This document shows positions 58,285-64,000 of a DNA stretch of 64,000 bases, one piece after another (within the stretch, counting starts at the first letter, position 1; each line of letters starts with the position of its first letter). The position numbers and the translations under genes are program-made. The stretch covers positions 1,178,001 through 1,242,000 of the forward strand of contig NZ_JACIAH010000001.1 in assembly GCF_014194695.1 (NCBI RefSeq). The letters run 5' to 3'. The stretch is from Rhizobium sp. BK399 (lineage in GTDB: Bacteria > Pseudomonadota > Alphaproteobacteria > Rhizobiales > Rhizobiaceae). The notes below the pieces were generated by a model. The model saw nothing but the letters and a program-made list of their open reading frames with translations. It had not been told where the DNA came from and ran no database searches.

Positions 58285-59190
58285 TCAGCCGGCGGGATCC
58301 CAATAGGGCGGATCTCCGAAGGTCCTGCGCAGATGGTCCGCGACGGCGCGCAACTTCGCGGACGGATTGCGGCCCTCCGGATGCGCCATATAGATGAACT
58401 CGGCTTCCGGCCTGTAGCCGACATCGATTTCCTGCAGCTGTCCCTTACTGATCGCAGGTCCAGCGATGAAGGCTGGCAGCAGCGCGATTCCGAGACCGGC
58501 GGCCGCGGCATCGCGGATCATGTCTCCGTTGTTCATGCCGACGGCCTGGCTTGCCCGCACGACGATCGCTCCATCCGGGGTCTGGAACCGCCAGTCGGCA
58601 ACGCCCCGGTTGGTGTAGAAGATGCCTTTATGGTCATCAAGGTCGGCAAGGGTCTTCGGCATACCATGGCGGCCGAGATAATCCGGCGAGGCGACCAAAA
58701 TCCGACGACTGCGGCTGAGCTTCCATACAACCAGCCGGGAGTCGACAATCGGGCCATGGCGGACCACGGCATCATACCCTTCCGAGGAGACATCGACGCG
58801 GCGGTCGTCGATGTCGAGCACAAGCTGGATCTCCGGGTGCTCGGCCAGAAACGGGTATAGCGCAGGGCCAAGATGCATGCGCCCGAAGGTGACGGGGGCG
58901 GCAATGCGCAGCGGTCCGGATAGTGTGCCACGGCGTACCGCCATCTCGGCGGTGGCTTCCTCTATTTCCTGAACGATCCGCGTCGCGCGCTCCAGAAAGG
59001 CCGTGCCGTCTTCCGTGAGGGTGAGTTTTCGCGTGGTGCGATGAAGGAGCACACCGCCAAGCGATTTTTCAAGCTCCGCCAGTCGCTCGCTGACGACAGA
59101 CTTCGACAACCGCAGGCGCCGGGCGGCCTCGCTGACCGAGCCGGCTTCCACGATCGCCACGAAAGCCGTTATTCCCTCAACCCTGATCAT
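58285..59190 (-). CDS. LysR-family regulator, AaeR/DsdC-like branch
   Basis: 301 residues. N-terminus IEGITAFVAIVEAGSVSEAARRLRLSKSVVSERLAELEKSLGGVLLHRTTRKLTLTEDG is of the large branch whose genes often sit divergent from oxidoreductases. The effector domain follows from about residue 90. It is divergent from the short-chain dehydrogenase gene at 59317, which is the likely target, with 126 bp between the starts. Confidence 0.87.
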   Translation of the reverse strand: MIRVEGITAFVAIVEAGSVSEAARRLRLSKSVVSERLAELEKSLGGVLLHRTTRKLTLTEDGTAFLERATRIVQEIEEATAEMAVRRGTLSGPLRIAAPVTFGRMHLGPALYPFLAEHPEIQLVLDIDDRRVDVSSEGYDAVVRHGPIVDSRLVVWKLSRSRRILVASPDYLGRHGMPKTLADLDDHKGIFYTNRGVADWRFQTPDGAIVVRASQAVGMNNGDMIRDAAAAGLGIALLPAFIAGPAISKGQLQEIDVGYRPEAEFIYMAHPEGRNPSAKLRAVADHLRRTFGDPPYWDPAG

Positions 59191-59316
59191 CGTTCGGCAA
59201 ATCCGAATTCGAGTTTCACCATTTGGAGACTAATCCGAACGAAAAGAAAATGCCATCTTCTGCTCATCGAAAGGGACGGCAATCGCCACCCACTACCCAA
59301 CACTGGAGATGGAACA

Positions 59317-60081
59317 ATGAACCGCTTGAATGGAAAAGTCGCCATCGTCACCGGCGCAAGCGCCGGCATCGGTCGCGCAACGGCCAAGCTCTTTGCTGCC
59401 GAGGGCGCAAAGGTCGTGGTCGGCGCCCGCCGCCAGGCAGAACTTGAAAGCCTGGTGGCAGAGATCAAGGCAGCCGGTGGAGACGCCGTTGCCGTTGCCG
59501 GCGACGTCCGCTCGGAAGACTATCACAAGGCGCTGGTCGCCACCGCAGTCGATCGCTACGGCAAGCTCGACATTGCTTTCAACAATGCCGGCATCCTTGG
59601 CGAAGCCGGTCCTAGCACTGGCGTTTCTGAAGCCGGTTTCACGGAGGCGCTGACGATCAACCTGACGGCCTCCTTCCTGGCTGCCAAGCATCAGATCGGC
59701 CAGATGGAAAAGAACGGCGGCGGCTCGGTCATCTTCACCTCGACTTTCGTCGGCTACAGCTTCGCCTTCCCGGGCGTTGCCGCTTATGCCGCCAGCAAGT
59801 CCGGCCTCATCGGCCTGACGCAGGCGCTCGCCGCCGAATTCGGCCCGAAGAATGTGCGTGTCAATGCGGTTCTGCCGGGTGCTGTCGACACCGACATGTA
59901 TCGCGAGATGAACGACACCGAAGGCAAGCAGAGCTTCATCACCAACCTGCATGCGCTGAAGCGTGTCGCTGCGCCTGAGGAACTTGCCCGCTCCGTGCTC
60001 TACTTCGCATCCGACGACTCGAGCTTCGTCACCGGCACCGCCTCGCTGGTCGACGGTGGCGCCTCGATCACCCGCACCTGA
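59317..60081 (+). CDS. short-chain dehydrogenase/reductase (SDR)
   Basis: 254 residues. Cofactor motif VTGASAGIGRATA, NNAG motif in FNNAGILGEAG, catalytic Ser-Tyr-Lys in the SxxxYAASKSG stretch (AAYAASKSG) and C-terminal SFVTGTASLVDGG. The Arg pair in GARRQ suggests NADPH use. The ATG at 59317 follows CTGGAG. Probably regulated by the divergent LysR gene. Substrate unknown. Confidence 0.9.
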   Translation: MNRLNGKVAIVTGASAGIGRATAKLFAAEGAKVVVGARRQAELESLVAEIKAAGGDAVAVAGDVRSEDYHKALVATAVDRYGKLDIAFNNAGILGEAGPSTGVSEAGFTEALTINLTASFLAAKHQIGQMEKNGGGSVIFTSTFVGYSFAFPGVAAYAASKSGLIGLTQALAAEFGPKNVRVNAVLPGAVDTDMYREMNDTEGKQSFITNLHALKRVAAPEELARSVLYFASDDSSFVTGTASLVDGGASITRT

Positions 60082-60191
60082 GTTCGAAAGCTATCCGCTC
60101 TGACCGGAAAGATTGTGGAAAGAGCGGATATCGCGGCTAGCAATTGCAATCGCATCCTCCCAACATCAATGGATCATAAGGACCCACGACA

Positions 60192-60941
60192 ATGGCACGC
60201 TTGCAGAACAAGACAGCTCTCATCACTGGCGGCACCAGCGGCATCGGCCTCGAAACCGCCCGTCAATTCATCGCCGAAGGCGCTCGCGTTGCCATCACCG
60301 GCAGTAGCGAAAAGAGCGTCGAGGCCGCCCGTGCCGAATTTGGCGACAAGGCGTTGGTCATCCAGGCGGATGCCGGCAACGCTGCCGGCCAGAAGACCGT
60401 CGCCGCCACCATCAAGGAAGTTTTCGGTCATCTCGACATCCTCTTCGTCAATGCCGGCGTGGCCGAGTTCGGCCCGCTCGAACAATGGAGCGAGGAAGCC
60501 TTCGACAAGTCGATCGCGATCAATGTCAAGGGTCCGTTCTTCCTGATCCAGGCACTCTTGCCGCTCTTTTCGAAGCAGGCCTCGATCGTTCTCAACACCT
60601 CGATCAACGCCCATATCGGCATGCCGAATTCCAGCGTCTACGCCCTGACCAAGGGCGCGCTGCTGACGCTGGCAAAGACGCTCTCCGGCGAATTGATCGG
60701 CCGCGGCATTCGCGTCAACGCGGTTAGCCCCGGTCCGATCGCGACACCGCTCTATGGCAAGTTCGGAATGTCGGAAGCCGACGCCAAGGCGATGGCATCG
60801 CAGATCCAGGCGCAAATTCCGGTCGGCCGGTTCGGCGACGCCGGCGAGGTTGCCAAGACGATCATCTTCCTCGCCTCCGATGAAGCTGCCTACATCGTCG
60901 GCAGCGAACTTGTCATCGATGGCGGGACGAGCAACCTCTGA
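60192..60941 (+). CDS. short-chain dehydrogenase/reductase (SDR)
   Basis: 249 residues. Cofactor motif ITGGTSGIGLETA, VNAGVAEFG, catalytic Tyr and Lys in VYALTKGALL, and IVGSELVIDGG near the end. Its first residues and spacing differ clearly from the previous SDR, so they are paralogues rather than a recent duplication. 110 nt after the first SDR on the same strand. A terminator follows. Substrate unknown. Confidence 0.9.
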   Translation: MARLQNKTALITGGTSGIGLETARQFIAEGARVAITGSSEKSVEAARAEFGDKALVIQADAGNAAGQKTVAATIKEVFGHLDILFVNAGVAEFGPLEQWSEEAFDKSIAINVKGPFFLIQALLPLFSKQASIVLNTSINAHIGMPNSSVYALTKGALLTLAKTLSGELIGRGIRVNAVSPGPIATPLYGKFGMSEADAKAMASQIQAQIPVGRFGDAGEVAKTIIFLASDEAAYIVGSELVIDGGTSNL

Positions 60942-60971
60942 GGACCGAGACCCCGAGAGAGGATGCGTGAG

Positions 60972-61004
60972 AAGGCCGTGGATTCTCTCCTCCACGGCCT
61001 TTCT
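60972..61004. terminator. strong hairpin between convergent genes, likely bidirectional terminator
   Basis: AAGGCCGTGGA (60972-60982) and TCCACGGCCTT (60991-61001) form a perfect 11-bp stem with an 8-nt loop, followed by TTTCT. It lies between the second SDR gene and the convergent PepSY gene. Confidence 0.7.
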
Positions 61005-61054
61005 GCTATCTGTCGATCGGGCTAGGCGCGAGTGTGTCCGCCTCCCCCGCGATG

Positions 61055-62425
61055 TCACATCGATCGCAACCTTCTGGACCTGACGTAGAGCCAATCCAAG
61101 CCGAGCATAACGATGAGCGACAGGCCGACCAGCGGGAAGAGCACCCCGCCGATGGCAAGGATCGCAATCAGGCCGCGAAACACGCGTTTGTCCGCCGGCA
61201 TCGGCGGAACGCCGAGCGATCCGGCCGGGCGTCGCTTCCACCACATGATCGCAGCCGAAACCGCAAGCAGGATGATCGCCGCACAAGCGACGATAAGCAC
61301 AAGCTGGTTCACAAGCCCGAATTGCTGACCGAGATGGGTGTTGATGCCCCACTCGAGCGACTTTCCGAGCGGACCGTAGTCGGCATAGCTCATGTCGATC
61401 AGTGGCGTTCCGGAATACTGGTCGAGATGTACGACCCGCTGCTTGGTAAGGTCATCGGGATAGACCGATCCGGTAAACACACCGTCCGACGTCGTCGGAA
61501 TATTCACGGCGTAGCCACGATGCAGGCCAAGACGGTCGAAGGTGGCGACGGCGCCGTCGAGACTGATCGGCTGTGCATGATGCGCGTGCCCGGCAGACTG
61601 CGGGACCTGCGCCTGCTCCAGCGACCACGAGGTCTTGGCAATGTGATCGAGGTGCTCGTCGGACATCGGTACGGCGACGCGCACCCCTGCGGGATAGCCG
61701 AAGTTATTACCATTCGCCCACTCATTGACCTTGCCACCCCAGACCCCGGACCACGGCATGCCCGTGATGGCCAGGAAGACGATGAAGAAGCCGACGAATA
61801 TGCCGCTCACGGCGTGCATGTCCCGCCAGAAGACCCGGCGCTTCGGCGTGCCGCGAACGGAAAGAACGCCCCCAGTCTGGCGTCGCGGCCACCAGAGGTA
61901 GATGCCCGTGGCAACCAGCAGGATTGACCAACCGGCCGCGATTTCGATCAGCATGCGTGCGTAGTTTCCGAAATATTTTAGGCTGTGAAGATAGCGGATC
62001 GTCCACATGACGGTGCCGCGATCCGGCAATGCGCCCAGCACCTTGGCGGTGTAGGGGTTGACGTAAACAGCAAGTTTACCTTCCGTCTCGGTACCGACGG
62101 TGATTTCGGCAGAAGCGTCGGGCGTGACCGGGTCGGTGAATTTGACTGCAGTTCCAGGGTGGACAGCAAGCGCGGCGGCCACCATAGCTGAAGGTGCCGC
62201 AGGGTTTACGCCCGGCTGCACTTCGACGCGCTTGAGATCGGAATGGATCGCCGCGTCTATCTCATCCTTGAAGAGATAGAGGCCGCCGGTGATTGCCAGC
62301 GTAATCATGAAAGGCAGGACGAGAAGGCCTGCGTAAAAATGCCAACGCCAGACGGCGCGGTAGAGGTCGGAGGCGGAGCGCACCGAAGCGCCAACGCTCT
62401 CGCGACCGATGGTAAGATCGGACAT
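61055..62425 (-). CDS. PepSY-associated membrane protein (PiuB/iron-uptake-associated type)
   Basis: 456 residues. The first membrane helix is in the typical AVWRWHFYAGLLVLPFMITLAITGGLYLFKDEI, and further helices lie near WSILLVATGIYLWWPRR, DMHAVSGIFVGFFIVFLAITG and LVLIVACAAIILLAVSAAIMWWKRRP. PepSY stretches (FDRLGLHRGYAVNIPTTSDG) lie between. Relatives lie beside siderophore receptors and may reduce ferric iron at the membrane; His residues in the helices would suit heme. ATG at 62425. The DUF2946 gene lies upstream on the same strand. Confidence 0.82.
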   Translation of the reverse strand: MSDLTIGRESVGASVRSASDLYRAVWRWHFYAGLLVLPFMITLAITGGLYLFKDEIDAAIHSDLKRVEVQPGVNPAAPSAMVAAALAVHPGTAVKFTDPVTPDASAEITVGTETEGKLAVYVNPYTAKVLGALPDRGTVMWTIRYLHSLKYFGNYARMLIEIAAGWSILLVATGIYLWWPRRQTGGVLSVRGTPKRRVFWRDMHAVSGIFVGFFIVFLAITGMPWSGVWGGKVNEWANGNNFGYPAGVRVAVPMSDEHLDHIAKTSWSLEQAQVPQSAGHAHHAQPISLDGAVATFDRLGLHRGYAVNIPTTSDGVFTGSVYPDDLTKQRVVHLDQYSGTPLIDMSYADYGPLGKSLEWGINTHLGQQFGLVNQLVLIVACAAIILLAVSAAIMWWKRRPAGSLGVPPMPADKRVFRGLIAILAIGGVLFPLVGLSLIVMLGLDWLYVRSRRLRSM

Positions 62426-62491
62426 GGAGGACTCCCAACGTGAGAAAATCGGCCTCTGCAGCAACAGGCGTAGAGGCGGACGACGATGACG

Positions 62492-62899
62492 TCAGGCTGT
62501 GATGGGAGGTGCACGCGGTTCGGCGATCCGTCCGCGCAAAGGATATGAAACAACGGCATCCGCTCGGGCCGCTATGTCGATAGAGGCCTCGACCGCAACA
62601 TAAAGAGGAGCTGTCTGCCCGCCGAGAATTGCCGGCATGGCAGTCGATGCGAGGCGGCAGAGCGTGCCGCACGGGCACTCCGGCATCTTCTTGGCCGGCA
62701 AATTACCGTGCCCGGCATCATCGACGGAACCGTGTCCGCTCGAAGAACAGATGATCGCGAAGGGATCGACGGCGGATGCCGCCATCGATCCCTGCGCGGT
62801 GCCGGTCAGCAGCCCCTGGATCAAAAGCAGGCAGGCGAACAGCAGCGCGACGGCGCTTACCGATACCCGATCCCGCAAGATTCTCCGCATGGTCCCCAT
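62492..62899 (-). CDS. DUF2946-like exported protein
   Basis: 135 residues with a signal-anchor helix (VSVSAVALLFACLLLIQGLLTGTAQG) and a cysteine cluster ECPCGTLCRL in the exported part. This matches DUF2946-type small proteins that occur with TonB, PepSY or copper genes. Start at 62899 has GGAG 7 nt upstream; other in-frame ATGs exist. It lies 66 nt before the PepSY gene, so they are probably one unit. Metal binding is only suggested by the cysteines. Confidence 0.6.
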   Translation of the reverse strand: MGTMRRILRDRVSVSAVALLFACLLLIQGLLTGTAQGSMAASAVDPFAIICSSSGHGSVDDAGHGNLPAKKMPECPCGTLCRLASTAMPAILGGQTAPLYVAVEASIDIAARADAVVSYPLRGRIAEPRAPPITA

Positions 62900-63022
62900 G
62901 CTTCGCTCCATGCCACAGGACGTCCGCGTTGTCACTGCGACCGATGCGCTTCCAGTGCCGATTGCTTATTATTCCCCAAAGGCTTAGGGTTTGATGCAAT
63001 CAGCTAATCGATGGAAAGAGCC

Positions 63023-64000
63023 ATGGTTCTCAGCGGCAAACGCATCCTCCTCATCATTTCAGGCGGGATCGCGGCCTATAAAAGCCTGGACCTGATCCGA
63101 CGGCTCAGGGAGCGGGGTGCTTCCGTGCGACCGCTGATGACCACAGGCGCGCAGGAATTCGTGACGCCGCTTGCCGTCGGCGCGCTTGCCGCCGACCATG
63201 TGTTCACCGATCTTTTTTCTCGGCAGGACGAGCAGGATGTCGGGCACATCCGGCTGGCGCGCGATTGCGACCTTGTCCTGATCGCGCCGGCGACGGCGGA
63301 CCTGCTTGCCAAGATGGCGAACGGGCTTGCGGACGACCTTGCTTCTACGGTGTTGCTTGCGACCGACCGGCCGGTTCTCGTCGCACCCGCCATGAACCCG
63401 CATATGTGGGCGCATCCGGCGACGAAGCGCAACGTCGAGACGCTGCGCGGCGACCGCATCCGCTTCATCGGGCCGATGTCCGGCGAGATGGCGGAGAGCC
63501 GTGAGGCGGGCATCGGTCGCATGGCCGAACCGCTGGAGATCGTTGCTGCGGCAGAAGCTTTGCTCAGCGATGGGCCAAAACCGCTTGCCGGTCGCAGGGC
63601 CATCGTCACCTCCGGGCCAACGCATGAGCCGATTGACCCCGTGCGCTACATCGCCAATCGCTCCTCCGGCCGCCAGGGGCATGCAATTGCCGCGGCACTC
63701 GCCACGCTTGGCGCAGATGTGACCCTCGTTTCCGGACCGGTTTCCATTCCCGATCCTTTTGGCGTCAAGGTTGTCCATGTGGAGCGCGCCGATCAGATGC
63801 GGGATGCCGTGCTCGCAGCGCTGCCCGCCGATGTCGCCGTGATGGTCGCGGCCGTCGCCGACTGGCGCGTGGCCTCAGCCGCCGACCAGAAGATCAAGAA
63901 GCATCCGGGCGAATCCATTCCGACGCTCGCGCTAACGGAAAATCCGGACATCCTGAAAACAGTCGGCCATCACACGATGCGGCCGAAGCTGGTGATCGGC
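63023..64000 (+). CDS. coaBC: bifunctional phosphopantothenoylcysteine decarboxylase/phosphopantothenate-cysteine ligase, 3' end cut off by window
   Basis: Two steps of coenzyme A synthesis. The frame is open to the window edge. The N-terminal flavin-binding CoaC domain has ISGGIAAYKSLDLIRRL, LIAPATADLLAKMANGLADDL and the PAMNPHMW motif. The CoaB domain starts with VTSGPTHEPIDPVRYIANRSSGRQG and has VMVAAVADWRV. ATG at 63023, with an in-frame ATG at 63011 possible. In related genomes I recall it follows ubiB directly, so the 15 kb before it looks inserted. Confidence 0.95.
   Translation, partial: MVLSGKRILLIISGGIAAYKSLDLIRRLRERGASVRPLMTTGAQEFVTPLAVGALAADHVFTDLFSRQDEQDVGHIRLARDCDLVLIAPATADLLAKMANGLADDLASTVLLATDRPVLVAPAMNPHMWAHPATKRNVETLRGDRIRFIGPMSGEMAESREAGIGRMAEPLEIVAAAEALLSDGPKPLAGRRAIVTSGPTHEPIDPVRYIANRSSGRQGHAIAAALATLGADVTLVSGPVSIPDPFGVKVVHVERADQMRDAVLAALPADVAVMVAAVADWRVASAADQKIKKHPGESIPTLALTENPDILKTVGHHTMRPKLVIG

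Overview
The window is a chromosomal segment of a Rhizobiaceae alphaproteobacterium, most like Ensifer/Sinorhizobium. This rests on high GC content, the tme-mutS-glnD-murJ-trpS block, the Fur(Mur)-olsA-miaB-phoH-ybeY-lnt-metK block and the rpsT/dnaA and mutM-ubiE-ubiB blocks, as recalled from rhizobial genomes; no search was run. Almost all DNA is coding. Two genes run off the window: tme at the left edge and coaBC at the right edge.

1-25.3 kb is core. tme (minus strand) is divergent from mutS, followed by glnD and murJ. A 0.7 kb structured non-coding stretch (10.08-10.78 kb) precedes a VOC protein and trpS. Then come a cupin, a UspA protein, an Nfu iron-sulfur protein and a tight row: tsaB-rimI-fur/mur-olsA-miaB-phoH-ybeY-tlyC-lnt-praR-like-metK-trmB, with several ATGA overlaps.

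25.3-35.3 kb mixes stress and housekeeping genes: a DUF1150/Hsp20 pair, a nucleoside hydrolase, grpE, a GFA protein, hrcA, rph, a VOC protein, rdgB, hemW, an AAC(6')-like acetyltransferase, a DMT permease and a GcvA-like LysR regulator. 35.4-39.6 kb is a hydroxamate-siderophore uptake set: TonB receptor, FhuF reductase and Tat-type binding protein. A saccharopine-dehydrogenase-like gene, dnaA, rpsT, an enoyl-CoA hydratase and mutM follow on the minus strand, then ubiE and ubiB.

47.8-63.0 kb looks like an accessory insertion between ubiB and coaBC, which I recall as neighbours in related genomes. Its main content is a five-gene run at 47.93-54.99 kb: a HutH-like lyase without the MIO-forming Ala-Ser-Gly, a hydantoinase-like amidohydrolase, an M20 N-carbamoyl-amino-acid hydrolase, a DUF917 protein and a HutU-like hydratase. 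Together these match the five-step ergothioneine degradation route (ergothioneine to thiourocanate, thiohydantoin propionate, hydantoin propionate, N-carbamoyl-glutamate, then glutamate, releasing trimethylamine and sulfide). A DMT-family permease follows. The rest holds an MFS exporter with a divergent LysR gene, a second LysR gene, two short-chain dehydrogenases, and a PepSY membrane protein with a DUF2946 protein. No tRNA, rRNA, CRISPR array, insertion sequence or phage gene was seen.
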